From Candidatus Peregrinibacteria bacterium CG11_big_fil_rev_8_21_14_0_20_49_14 (GTDB lineage Bacteria > Patescibacteriota > Gracilibacteria > Peribacterales > Peribacteraceae): a stretch of DNA of 64,000 nucleotides. Below are positions 1 through 8,030 of this stretch, in pieces (within the stretch, counting starts at the first letter, position 1; each line of letters opens with the position of its first letter). The notes under the pieces are model-generated. The model was given only the letters and a program-made list of their open reading frames with translations. It searched no databases and was not told the DNA's origin. The stretch is taken from assembly GCA_002787035.1 (NCBI GenBank), contig PCVP01000024.1, forward strand, positions 1 to 64,000. Reading direction: 5' to 3'. The translations under genes and the position numbers were made by a program.

Positions 1-2
1 CG

Positions 3-371
3 AACAAAAAAGTAGCTCAGACTTCTGCCCAAAGTATAAGGCTGATCTTAAATTCAATGTTCAATATTTCACTTGATTCAAACGTGCTGAACGACGAAGC
101 AGCTTCTCGAACTATTCTTATTACTTCTCCGGATTCTTCCTGTGCATACGAAGGTGAGATTTTGGAGAGAGGAGTACGGATTTTACGAATTCCTATACTA
201 GATGGAGTTTTCGATTGGAACTCTCTGTGGTGCATGCTTACGACTCCTGATGAAGATTTTTATGGCATCAGCAGTATTCTTGTGGAGGGGGGGCGAAAAA
301 CATGGGACATTTTTACGAGCAGCGGCTTTGTAGATGAAGAAGTTCTTCTTATAAGTAAATGCCCGTCATGA
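3..371 (+). CDS. ribD: Riboflavin biosynthesis reductase domain (RibD C-terminal), 5'-truncated by window edge
   Basis: The reading frame is open from the first bases of the window, so only about 120 C-terminal residues are visible. The segment SSILVEGGRKTWDIF followed by a VDE motif matches the end of the RibD C-terminal (DHFR-like) reductase fold, where the VEGG loop binds NADPH. The family reduces the ribosylamino-pyrimidine intermediate of riboflavin synthesis in the cytoplasm. The deaminase domain, if fused, lies outside the window. The TGA stop lies inside a perfect hairpin that ends the transcript. RibD rather than a stand-alone reductase is an inference from the C-terminal motif only. 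Confidence 0.65.
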   Translation, partial: NKKVAQTSAQSIRLILNSMFNISLDSNVLNDEAASRTILITSPDSSCAYEGEILERGVRILRIPILDGVFDWNSLWCMLTTPDEDFYGISSILVEGGRKTWDIFTSSGFVDEEVLLISKCPS

Positions 372-389
372 GTGTCATGACGGGCATTT
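357..389. terminator. Perfect 15-bp hairpin after ribD
   Basis: Positions 357-371 pair perfectly with 375-389 around a 3-nt loop. The stem begins AAAT and ends ATTT, and it contains the ribD stop codon. A second hairpin (397-405 with 411-419) lies next to it, just beyond the stop of the convergent gene. The pair probably ends transcription from both sides, although the U tract is short. Confidence 0.55.
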
Positions 390-419
390 CTGCTCTTAGT
401 CGCACAGGATGTGCGACTA

Positions 420-1010
420 TTATCCGGCGTGCCGTGCAACCGAGTGCGGAAGCGGCATATTGGCCGCGGCTTCCATGGACATAGGCATGATCGCCAATGC
501 GGGTGATACTACCTGAAGCAGCTTCGTGATGCAGAGCTGATTCATGCTTGTTTGGCGGTCGTGCCCTTCGGCCTTCAGTGCTTCGTGAAGACTTTTGGGC
601 AACCGAACGGTAATCACGCGTGTCGGCTCGTTGCCAGTGTCGTCGGTTCGAGACTTCCCTCGGAGCTGCGCCAATATTTCTTCGATATCGGCGTACTCCG
701 CGGTGAGTTCGAAGGCACGAAGGGCTCGAACACTCGGGAATAATTTACGCAGAACACCATCTACGCCAATAATCTCCCGGTAGAACGTCACCCAATCCGG
801 ATTTTGGCGGAACAATGCTTCCGCCACTCGCTTCGCTTTGCTTTCGGGACTTGCTTCCGTCTGGGCGCGATCTTGCGCCGCAATCGTCGTGGCCATCCGT
901 GTGGCCTCCATGTGTCGAAAGAGCAGAAATACAGTGGATCTCCCAGACCCGTGCATTCGCTCCCTCTTAAGGAAGAAATGAAGTGGGTCTACAGACCTAT
1001 GATGAATCAT
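420..1010 (-). CDS. Ribbon-helix-helix (HicB/Arc-like) domain protein, orphan
   Basis: The C-terminal third contains RVITVRLPKSLHEALK followed by SMNQL, the beta-strand plus helix-turn-helix pattern of RHH DNA-binding domains found in HicB-type antitoxins and Arc-like repressors. The first 100 residues are helical and not recognised. No HicA-like or other toxin lies beside it, so an orphan regulator is as likely as an antitoxin. Two starts are plausible: the listed ATG at 1010 has AGGAG 8 nt upstream, and an internal ATG at 896 has GGAGG 8 nt upstream, which would give 158 residues. The role as a DNA-binding protein is inferred from the motif. Confidence 0.6.
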   Translation of the reverse strand: MIHHRSVDPLHFFLKRERMHGSGRSTVFLLFRHMEATRMATTIAAQDRAQTEASPESKAKRVAEALFRQNPDWVTFYREIIGVDGVLRKLFPSVRALRAFELTAEYADIEEILAQLRGKSRTDDTGNEPTRVITVRLPKSLHEALKAEGHDRQTSMNQLCITKLLQVVSPALAIMPMSMEAAANMPLPHSVARHAG

Positions 1011-1115
1011 AGTATTTTCTCCTAAAATGTCAATTATTCGTTACATGTAGTACAGAGTTGCAACTGAGCGGTTATCTTTAGCTGTGAAGTTAAGAGAGAG
1101 AGATAGAGAGAGCAA

Positions 1116-2069
1116 CTATGCCGCCAAACGTTCAGTTTCATTTGATGTTACACTCTGTGTGTCTTCTTCCTCTTCCAGTCCGGCTGCCAATTTGCCGAGT
1201 GCTTCAGTTTCTATTTGACGTATTCTTTCTCTGGTGAGTCCCAATTCTTCACCTATTTGCTTCAGTGTTTTTTTGCCCTCGTAATGAAGATTAAATCTCG
1301 CTGTAATAACTCTTTGCTCTCGCTCGTCAAGACAGGAGAGCAGCGCAGATACTTTTCGTCTTGCTATCATACTTCGTACGTCGAGGTACAAGCCAAGCGG
1401 ACATTCCGGCATCTTCTCAGGTGCGGGATTTACATGAAGGTCGTTGGGTTCTACCGGAGTTTCCATAGCACGACCTCTTCTGTGCGCCCCCAACGTATTT
1501 CGTAGTCTACTTTTCAGTTTCGGTGCTGCGTAGTCTACGAAACGCTTGCCCTTTGCGGGCTCGTAACTTTCTATCAGTTCAAAGAGTAACATGCTTCCTT
1601 CACTCAACATTTCGTCATAGAAAGGAGTTCCGCCTCCAACCTCTCTTGCTATGTATTTTACAAGAGCCATATTTGCTCGTGTGAGAGTTTCTCGGAGTTC
1701 GAGTGATTCCTGCAGAAAACTTTGCATATCCATCATGGTATCTTCCTGCAGAGCGGCGAATTTCAGATAGTTCATTTTGCGGAATGCAAAGTATTCCTGT
1801 TCTGCAGAGAGTTGGGGAGTACCGTATTGCCCTGTTTCAGAGAACTCTTCGCCCTCCTCATTGGAGGGCATGTATGTGTTAAGAAATTGAATATTGTATC
1901 TGCTCCCGTTTCTTCGCGGGAAGCTTCTTGCTCCTACGTAGTGAATAGATGCTTTCACCTGTGCTATTTCATCGTTTACCGCAGAGGATATCTCTGCTGT
2001 CGCAGGTAGGACTCTCTCTCGCTCTATTATTTCCGGCGGGCTCATAACTTGCGTAATATTATCAAACAT
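1116..2069 (-). CDS. Alternative sigma-70 family RNA polymerase sigma factor
   Basis: A 317-residue sigma factor. Region 2 is visible around ANMALVKYIAREVGG through a stretch ending KGKRFVDYAAPKLKSRLRNT. Region 4 carries the helix-turn-helix [20 protein letters not shown], which contacts the -35 element. The spacer between them is short, so region 3 appears reduced or absent, and the first 100 residues are unlike the housekeeping factor encoded at 55829-57292. It is therefore probably a second, conditional sigma factor. No anti-sigma gene is adjacent. It is transcribed away from the FMN reductase side; the regulon is unknown. Confidence 0.85.
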   Translation of the reverse strand: MFDNITQVMSPPEIIERERVLPATAEISSAVNDEIAQVKASIHYVGARSFPRRNGSRYNIQFLNTYMPSNEEGEEFSETGQYGTPQLSAEQEYFAFRKMNYLKFAALQEDTMMDMQSFLQESLELRETLTRANMALVKYIAREVGGGTPFYDEMLSEGSMLLFELIESYEPAKGKRFVDYAAPKLKSRLRNTLGAHRRGRAMETPVEPNDLHVNPAPEKMPECPLGLYLDVRSMIARRKVSALLSCLDEREQRVITARFNLHYEGKKTLKQIGEELGLTRERIRQIETEALGKLAAGLEEEEDTQSVTSNETERLAA

Positions 2070-2120
2070 TATGTAATATACAATAGAAATTCGATAAAGA
2101 ATTCGTATGCCAAAGTGCCA

Positions 2121-2795
2121 TTATGTTACCTTTTTGAGTACTGACTCACCCCATTTCATTATTTTGCCCTGCGTACGCTGTTTTATGGGTGCTTTGCCGG
2201 TCTCTTTGTACTTTTTCACCACAGAGGCAAATGCATGGCCCTGCTTGCGTACAGAAGCAATACTCTCCGGTCGTTCATCCACAACGAGTCCGAATTTTCC
2301 CTGTCCTTTCACGCATTTTCCCTCGAAATGATGACCCATATAACTCGCTCCGAAGTACTTCAGAGCTTCCGGAATATGACTGCTCGTTTTTTCCATCAAT
2401 CCTTTCCATGCCGGGTAGGGTGCTCCTCCCGTATAAATCATGTAAAACGGCATGCCGTTCAGCGTTCCTCTCGACCGCGTGGCATCCAATGCGAAGCTGC
2501 CCATGCGGTCTATAAAATTTTTCAGGTGAGCAGGGACACCGAAGTTCCACACGGGGGTTGCTATCACAAGACCGTCCGCCTCTTGCATCAGCGCTTGCAG
2601 TGCACAGAAATCCTCTTCCTGACTGCATTGCGGATCGTAAAAGTCCAATGAGAAGTGTTCGATGCGAAAATCTTTCAGCCTCCTCTTATGTACCGTCACG
2701 CCACCCAGCTGCTGCATGCCCTGCACGAAGGTATCTGCGAGAACGTTGGAATTGCTCGGTTCGTTTGTTCCTGCGACAAGTACGAGAATATTCAT
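2121..2795 (-). CDS. NAD(P)H-dependent FMN reductase family (flavodoxin-like fold)
   Basis: The N-terminus MNILVLVAGTNEPSNSN is the phosphate-binding loop of the NADPH-dependent FMN reductase family. VIATPVWNFGVPAHLKNFID is the conserved segment that packs against the isoalloxazine ring (usually P.YN.S.PA.LKN.ID). At 224 residues it is slightly longer than the usual 180-200, with a basic C-terminal tail. Members use NAD(P)H to reduce flavins, quinones, azo dyes or chromate; the substrate cannot be told here. It sits alone between the sigma factor gene and nrdJ. Confidence 0.8.
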   Translation of the reverse strand: MNILVLVAGTNEPSNSNVLADTFVQGMQQLGGVTVHKRRLKDFRIEHFSLDFYDPQCSQEEDFCALQALMQEADGLVIATPVWNFGVPAHLKNFIDRMGSFALDATRSRGTLNGMPFYMIYTGGAPYPAWKGLMEKTSSHIPEALKYFGASYMGHHFEGKCVKGQGKFGLVVDERPESIASVRKQGHAFASVVKKYKETGKAPIKQRTQGKIMKWGESVLKKVT

Positions 2796-2988
2796 GGTAA
2801 CAAAGGGGGAGTGAGGATGTTTCTGCAGTGTATAACGTGAGCGACGTTATGCAGTGGCACTGCCCAATATAGGCTTGAGAACCTATCGTAAATTGTGTTG
2901 CAAATGCACTATGCTAAGCGACATTTTCATCGATCTGATTCACGAATTTTCTCTGAATGCAGAGCTAAGAATCCGAATTTATCAAAAA

Positions 2989-3018
2989 TTGACAGATAAC
3001 AATAAGAGCAATCAATAT
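2989..3018 (+). promoter_or_regulatory. Candidate nrdJ promoter
   Basis: An exact TTGACA lies at 2989-2994, followed 18 nt later by CAATAT at 3013-3018. The -35 is strong and the -10 weak. The NrdR-like boxes lie just downstream, in a position to block elongation or initiation. Confidence 0.4.
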
Positions 3019-3038
3019 GCATTGACCGAGGGGAATCA

Positions 3039-3084
3039 GTCCAATATCTTGTGTGGTTGTGGCATCAGTGCCACAAGATAGTGT
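3039..3084 (+). promoter_or_regulatory. Tandem NrdR-box-like operators upstream of nrdJ
   Basis: Two 16-bp sites, 3039-3054 and 3069-3084, each end in WGTGT and resemble the NrdR consensus ACAcwAtATaTwGTGT. By eye the first matches at about 12 of 16 positions and the second at 9-10. They are 30 bp apart, close to the roughly three helical turns typical of NrdR pairs. NrdR represses ribonucleotide reductase genes when dATP is high. No nrdR gene is in this window. Confidence 0.45.
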
Positions 3085-3108
3085 GTTTCCTTTTCCCTTC
3101 CCGTCCAA

Positions 3109-6100
3109 ATGAATCCGCCGACCGCCGCAACAGACAGCGCTTCCGCGCAGAATATTTCACCGACCAAGCACCACAGAGGTCTTTCCATTCCCCGCGTATT
3201 TACGACTCCGGGGAGCGACCCTCTGGAGGAAGTGCGATACGACAGACGTACCAGTCGCATTTCCAATACGGATGGTTCTGTGGTGTTCGAAATGGAAGAT
3301 GCGGAAATTCCCATCGCATGGAGTCAGGTGGCTACCGATATCATGGTCAGTAAGTACTTTCGAAAGGCGGGAGTACCTCAGTACAATGAGAAAGGAGAAG
3401 TGATTCACGATGAGAAAGGTGAAGTAGTCATGGGTCCCGAGCGCAGCGCAAAGCAGGTTATACGACGTCTTGCAGGGTGTTGGCGACACTGGGGTCAGCA
3501 GTATGGCTATTTTGAAACCGCACAAGATGCTCAGGCATTCGAAGATGAATTGGGATACATGCTTATTCATCAGATGGCGGCACCCAACAGTCCACAATGG
3601 TTCAATACCGGTTTGCATTACTCCTACGGCATCACGGGGCCCGCACAGGGGCATTACTATTGCGAGCCGACCACCGGAGAGGTGAAGCAGAGTGAAGATG
3701 CCTACACACATCCGCAGCCTCACGCATGTTTTATACAGTCTGTGGATGACGATATGGTCAACGAAGGAGGTATTATGGACCTCTGGGTTCGAGAAGCTCG
3801 TCTCTTTAAATTCGGTTCAGGGACGGGAACGAATTTCAGCAATCTTCGAGGAGAAGGGGAGCCGCTTTCGGGCGGTGGCAAAAGCTCCGGTCTTATGAGC
3901 TTTCTGAAAATCGGAGACAGAGCCGCGGGAGCCATAAAGTCAGGCGGTACCACCCGCCGTGCGGCCAAAATGGTCTGCTTGAATTTGGATCATCCGGATA
4001 TCGAAAATTTCATAAGCTGGAAGGCAAATGAAGAGAAAAAAGTCGCCGCTATGGCCAAAGCGGGTTACGACACCGATTTTAACGGAGAAGCGTATCAGAC
4101 TGTCTCCGGTCAAAATTCAAATAACTCAGTTCGTATTCCGCACGAGTTCTTTGAGGCGGTAGAAAAAGACAGTGACTGGCATCTTATCTGGCGCACAGAG
4201 AAGCGCAAGGCGGCCAAAGAAGCCAGGGAGCCTGTGCCATGCAAAACCATGCGAGCACGCGAACTGTGGGATCAAATAGGCTACGCAGCATGGTCGTGTG
4301 CGGACCCTGGTGTGCAGTACGACACCAGTATCAATGACTGGCACACGTGTCCCGAGGACGGACCGATTAACGCCAGCAATCCGTGCAGTGAATACATGTT
4401 CTTAGATAACACTGCCTGCAACCTCGCCTCCATTAATCTGCTGAAATTCTACGATGACGAGCACGGCACGTTCGAAGTGGAGAAGTACAAGCACGCTGCT
4501 CGGCTCTGGACTATCGTGCTGGAGATCTCTGTGCTTATGGCACAGTTTCCCAGCAAAGAGATTGCGGAGCTCAGCTACGTATTCCGCACACTCGGTCTCG
4601 GGTATGCGAACATCGGAGCCATGTTGATGCGTATGGGTATTCCGTACGATTCGGAAGAAGCACGCTCCATATGCGGTGCACTCACAGCCATTCTTACGGG
4701 AGAGTCGTATGCGACATCCGCCGAAATGGCAGATGTGCACGGTACCTTTAAAGGGTACGAGCGCAATAAGCAGCATATGCTTCGTGTCATTCGTAACCAC
4801 AGACGTGCGGCATACGATGCTCCGAATGCGGAGTACGAAGGCTTGCATGTGCCACCGGTGGGCATAAACCAGCAGAAGTGCCCGGGGTATCTTCTGGAGG
4901 CGTCCAAAGAGTGTTGGGATCGTGCGCTTGCCATGGGTGAGAAGTTCGGATTCCGTAACGCGCAAACAACGGTCATTGCTCCCACGGGAACAATCGGTCT
5001 GCTTATGGATTGCGATACCACCGGAGTGGAACCCGACTTTGCTCTCGTAAAATTCAAAAAGCTTGCAGGAGGGGGATACATGAAAATTGCGAACCAGTCC
5101 GTCAAGCCTGCGTTCCAAAATTTGGGATACACCGAATCGGAAGTAAACGACATCATGCGCTACGTAAAGGGAACGCTAAGTCTGGAAGGCGCACCGTTCA
5201 TCAATCGTGAAAGTCTCAGGGAGAAAGGATTTACGGATAAAGACATAGCCACTGTGGAAAAAAATCTTCCGCAAGTGTTCGAGCTCCAGTTTGCATTCAA
5301 CAAGTGGGTACTGGGAGATGAAGCAATGAAACGACTGGGCTTGAGGGATGAACAAACAGACAGCCTGAACTTCGATCTTCTTTCCGCACTCGGATTTACG
5401 AAAGATCAAATAGAAAAAGCGAACGTATACATTTGCGGAAATATGACTGTGGAGGGTGCGCCACATCTCAAACCACAGCACCTTGCCGTCTTTGACTGTG
5501 CCAATAAGTGCGGAAAGCTCGGTAAGAGGTTTATTTCTGCCGAGGGTCACATTCGCATGATGGCGGCCGCACAGCCCTTCATATCCGGTGCAATCAGCAA
5601 AACCATCAACTTACCGAACGAAGCGACCGTTGAAGATATCACCAATGCTTACCTCTTAAGCTGGAAGCTGGGACTCAAGGCCAATGCTCTTTACAGAGAC
5701 GGATGCAAAATGAGTCAGGCACTCAGTAACAAATCAGATTCCAAAGAAGAAGCTGTTGAAGCAGAGAAAGAAGTGGTGGAGAGAGTGGTTATTAAAGAAG
5801 TGCCTCGCAGAAGAAAATTGCCGAACGAACGTATGTCCATTACACACAAGTTCTCGGTTGCGGGACACGAAGGCTATATTCATGCGGGACTCTACGAGAA
5901 CGGCGCACCCGGTGAAATATTTATAAAAATGAGTAAAGAAGGCTCCACGCTTTCGGGTGTTATGGACACGCTTGCACTCAGTCTTTCCATGAACCTGCAG
6001 TACGGTGTGCCGTTGGAAGTGCTCTGTAACAAACTCGTACACACGCGTTTCGAACCGATGGGTATGACAACGAATAAGGAAATTCCGATGGTGAAGAGTC

Positions 6101-6474
6101 TTATGGACTACCTCGGACGCTGGCTCGCATTAAAGTTCCTAACCAAGGAGCAGGCGATGCAGTTTCACAATAAAGAACTGGTAGAGAAGGCATATTCGGA
6201 AGGAACGAAGAGTAAAGATGCCTTTGCCATGAGACTTCCTGTTATGGATGAAGGTGCTCCTGTTATGAATCTCGGTGTTGCTGTGGAGGAAAAGACACAC
6301 GAAGAAGTGGAACAGGCAGTGCACCAAGTGGAAGTAATGCCGAACAAAATGGAGTCTGCCAAACAACAAGGATTTACGGGTTCCATATGTTCGGGATGCG
6401 GAAGTCTTCGCATGAAGCGTAACGGGTCTTGTGAAGTTTGTCTGGACTGCGGCGCAACCAGCGGTTGCAGCTAG
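3109..6474 (+). CDS. nrdJ: Adenosylcobalamin-dependent (class II) ribonucleoside-diphosphate reductase
   Basis: A 1,121-residue class II ribonucleotide reductase that makes deoxyribonucleotides with a cobalamin radical and needs no oxygen. The catalytic barrel is visible in NPCSEYMFLDNTACNLASIN (starting near residue 424) and PTGTIGLLMDCDTTGVEPDF. An N-terminal segment precedes the core, and the last 28 residues form a Cys-rich zinc-ribbon-like tail (CSGCG...CEVCLDCG...C), which in the family helps re-reduce the active-site disulfide. ATG at 3109 is the first start after the NrdR-like sites. No nrdAB or nrdDG is seen, and a need for imported B12 is inferred. Confidence 0.95.
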   Translation: MNPPTAATDSASAQNISPTKHHRGLSIPRVFTTPGSDPLEEVRYDRRTSRISNTDGSVVFEMEDAEIPIAWSQVATDIMVSKYFRKAGVPQYNEKGEVIHDEKGEVVMGPERSAKQVIRRLAGCWRHWGQQYGYFETAQDAQAFEDELGYMLIHQMAAPNSPQWFNTGLHYSYGITGPAQGHYYCEPTTGEVKQSEDAYTHPQPHACFIQSVDDDMVNEGGIMDLWVREARLFKFGSGTGTNFSNLRGEGEPLSGGGKSSGLMSFLKIGDRAAGAIKSGGTTRRAAKMVCLNLDHPDIENFISWKANEEKKVAAMAKAGYDTDFNGEAYQTVSGQNSNNSVRIPHEFFEAVEKDSDWHLIWRTEKRKAAKEAREPVPCKTMRARELWDQIGYAAWSCADPGVQYDTSINDWHTCPEDGPINASNPCSEYMFLDNTACNLASINLLKFYDDEHGTFEVEKYKHAARLWTIVLEISVLMAQFPSKEIAELSYVFRTLGLGYANIGAMLMRMGIPYDSEEARSICGALTAILTGESYATSAEMADVHGTFKGYERNKQHMLRVIRNHRRAAYDAPNAEYEGLHVPPVGINQQKCPGYLLEASKECWDRALAMGEKFGFRNAQTTVIAPTGTIGLLMDCDTTGVEPDFALVKFKKLAGGGYMKIANQSVKPAFQNLGYTESEVNDIMRYVKGTLSLEGAPFINRESLREKGFTDKDIATVEKNLPQVFELQFAFNKWVLGDEAMKRLGLRDEQTDSLNFDLLSALGFTKDQIEKANVYICGNMTVEGAPHLKPQHLAVFDCANKCGKLGKRFISAEGHIRMMAAAQPFISGAISKTINLPNEATVEDITNAYLLSWKLGLKANALYRDGCKMSQALSNKSDSKEEAVEAEKEVVERVVIKEVPRRRKLPNERMSITHKFSVAGHEGYIHAGLYENGAPGEIFIKMSKEGSTLSGVMDTLALSLSMNLQYGVPLEVLCNKLVHTRFEPMGMTTNKEIPMVKSLMDYLGRWLALKFLTKEQAMQFHNKELVEKAYSEGTKSKDAFAMRLPVMDEGAPVMNLGVAVEEKTHEEVEQAVHQVEVMPNKMESAKQQGFTGSICSGCGSLRMKRNGSCEVCLDCGATSGCS

Positions 6475-6496
6475 AATTTCTTTTTCTTGCATACGG

Positions 6497-6529
6497 AGGA
6501 GCGGACGAATGTCTGCTCCTTTTGTTTTT
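6497..6529 (+). terminator. Rho-independent terminator of nrdJ
   Basis: A 10-bp stem (6497-6506 with 6511-6520, one G-U pair) closes a GAAT loop and is followed by TTTGTTTTT. Confidence 0.85.
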
Positions 6530-6553
6530 CTTCTTGCGCTACACTGCTCTTAA

Positions 6554-7009
6554 ATGAGTTGGATAGATCGCCTGCCGGCAAACGAAAAACAGAGGCTGCG
6601 CAAGCGCATGCGCAGCCCCGAGGAATACGAGCGTTTGCGTGAACGCGTAAAAGGTCCCGAAGATCTGGAGAAAGAAATGGCTCAAAATGAATTGCTGGCG
6701 GAACTGAAGTTCACATTGGAAACAGAGCCGAGAGTGCAGGAGGAACTGCGAAAGGAGTTGGAGAAAGATCTCCATGAACAGGGTCTAGAAAACATACTGG
6801 AGACTGCCGATATGTCTCCGGATGCCAAAAGTGCGTTGGAGCAGGGAAATTTTTCGGTATCTCTGGAAACCAATGCTCAGACAGGGCACGAGCAAATGGT
6901 GCTGCAGCCCGAGGGAAATATTTCGGAAAAAGCGGTACTTCGACAGTCGGTTTCGGATACCTACACTGACGGATTCATCAGCGCTATGGGCGGAGGTTCG
7001 GTGGCATAA
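6554..7009 (+). CDS. Hypothetical charged helical protein
   Basis: The 151-residue product is not recognised. Residues 1-75 are extremely rich in Glu, Arg and Lys (for example SPEEYERLRERVKGPEDLEK) and should form long amphipathic helices. The second half is more polar and ends in a glycine-rich GGGSVA. No signal peptide or membrane segment is present. TACACT lies 8 nt before the ATG and no Shine-Dalgarno sequence is seen, consistent with a leaderless mRNA. The frame continues open for 60 codons after the TAA stop (see the next entry). Confidence 0.6.
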   Translation: MSWIDRLPANEKQRLRKRMRSPEEYERLRERVKGPEDLEKEMAQNELLAELKFTLETEPRVQEELRKELEKDLHEQGLENILETADMSPDAKSALEQGNFSVSLETNAQTGHEQMVLQPEGNISEKAVLRQSVSDTYTDGFISAMGGGSVA

Positions 7010-7192
7010 ATCACTGAGTACCATACGGACTCAGTCTACGAAGCGGTGCCTCACTTCTTACATAGAAATGAAAAGCATGCCGAACACACAGATCATCAGG
7101 AAAACTCGCATGGGGTGCAATCCTACGACCGTTTGTATGAAATATTCAATAGTCAAATAGGAAAGAACCCTTGCATAAAGGCAGAAACCTGA
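7010..7192 (+). other. In-frame open extension beyond the stop of the preceding gene
   Basis: Directly after the TAA at 7007-7009 the same frame stays open for 60 codons to TGA at 7190-7192. It reads as a polar, His- and Glu-rich peptide (for example TEYHTDSVYEAVPHF). It has no start codon of its own near the beginning. It could be a former C-terminus cut off by a nonsense mutation, a readthrough extension, or chance. Confidence 0.25.
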
Positions 7193-7198
7193 ACAAAT

Positions 7199-7534
7199 TT
7201 ATACTTCACCTTTTATCGATTTCTCGCTCAGGATAGCCAAATTATCATCGTCGGCAGTGATATTTGGGATTACTTTCGTACACCTGTCGCACCTGTGGAC
7301 AATCATCCAGCCTTTCCCCGACTTATAATCCATTCCGGTCGGTCGCATTAAGCCTCCGCACTGAGATGCCCGGTCTCCCGGACCGTCTTTATCTACGTGT
7401 TTTGAGTACAGGCAGTGGGGACAGTGGTTGCGGTACGAGCCGCTTGTCAAAGGCTCGACATCGGCGGAGCAGTGCTCGCAGGTGAACCGTTCCTGTCGTG
7501 CAATAAATGGCATATGAAATGGCGGACTATTCAA
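7199..7534 (-). CDS. RNHCP domain protein
   Basis: The protein carries the hallmark GSYRNHCPHCLYSKHVD, an upstream FTCEHC pair and a downstream HRCDRC pair, giving a small zinc-ribbon-like fold with the RNHCP signature. The family is short (about 90-110 residues), widespread and of unknown function. The listed start is a TTG that overlaps the end of the upstream gene by 8 bases. An ATG at 7513 (MPFIARQERF) leaves the whole domain intact and is an equally good start. Overlap suggests translation coupled to the 7527-7976 gene. Confidence 0.85.
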   Translation of the reverse strand: MNSPPFHMPFIARQERFTCEHCSADVEPLTSGSYRNHCPHCLYSKHVDKDGPGDRASQCGGLMRPTGMDYKSGKGWMIVHRCDRCTKVIPNITADDDNLAILSEKSIKGEV

Positions 7535-7976
7535 ATCCGAGAGCTGCTATCGTATCAAGACAGAACTCCATCTCTTCATCCGAACTTTCATACTCGGATT
7601 TCACTATCGTAGGTTGCACATTCAATTCGGATGAAAGCTTCTTTCCAAGTGCTACCGTCATCGGATATCTGGAATCAATCATGATACGTATCAGCATGCC
7701 CGGCTTTTCCTCAGCTCTTGCCAGTTTCAATATTGTGCCGAGTTCCGCATGGCGATCTGTTTCCATGTGTGTGGAATTTCCCAAGGGTTCGAGTGTGTGT
7801 CTTTTCCTCGTTACCGCATTGTGAATTGCCCATAAAACTGCAAAATCATCTTGAGATACAGCTTCCGTTCCGGGAGAAGAATTATTGTAGTCCACGTCTG
7901 CTATGCGAGGAAATTCAGTATCTCCTTGCATCGGTTCAGCTTCTGCAGCCGGTGTTTCTTTCAGTGCGGAACTCAT
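7527..7976 (-). CDS. Hypothetical acidic protein upstream of RNHCP gene
   Basis: The product of 149 residues is not recognised. It starts with a Glu/Pro-rich, probably disordered stretch of about 35 residues. A helical core follows (DDFAVLWAIHNAVTRKR) and then an alternating strand-helix region (GMLIRIMIDSRYPMTVALGK). No signal peptide or membrane segment is visible. Its stop overlaps the TTG start of the RNHCP gene, so the two are likely co-transcribed. Confidence 0.55.
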   Translation of the reverse strand: MSSALKETPAAEAEPMQGDTEFPRIADVDYNNSSPGTEAVSQDDFAVLWAIHNAVTRKRHTLEPLGNSTHMETDRHAELGTILKLARAEEKPGMLIRIMIDSRYPMTVALGKKLSSELNVQPTIVKSEYESSDEEMEFCLDTIAALGFE

Positions 7977-8030
7977 TTAATGAATAATATACAACAAAAA
8001 ATAACTTATGCAAGTATCAAATCACACGAA

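Larger units (their letters stand above)
2796..3108. other. Intergenic region holding the nrdJ promoter
   Basis: This 313-base gap separates two divergent genes. A short open frame exists at 2854-3081 but has no recognisable protein character. The right half carries a TTGACA element and two NrdR-box-like sites, annotated separately. A hairpin (3057-3064 with 3069-3076) overlaps the second site. No tRNA and no cobalamin-riboswitch hallmark was found despite the B12-dependent enzyme downstream. Confidence 0.5.

Noticed and set aside
420-1010. HicAB toxin-antitoxin pair
   Set aside because: Only an RHH-like protein is present; no HicA-like ORF lies on either side.
2854-3081. 75-residue ORF before nrdJ
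   Set aside because: No conserved pattern; it overlaps the promoter and NrdR-like sites.
2796-3108. Cobalamin riboswitch upstream of nrdJ
   Set aside because: No B12-box-like conserved core was found; the visible hairpin is short and overlaps an NrdR-like site.
4402-5156. Long minus-strand ORFs inside nrdJ
   Set aside because: They are shadows of nrdJ with no recognisable domains.
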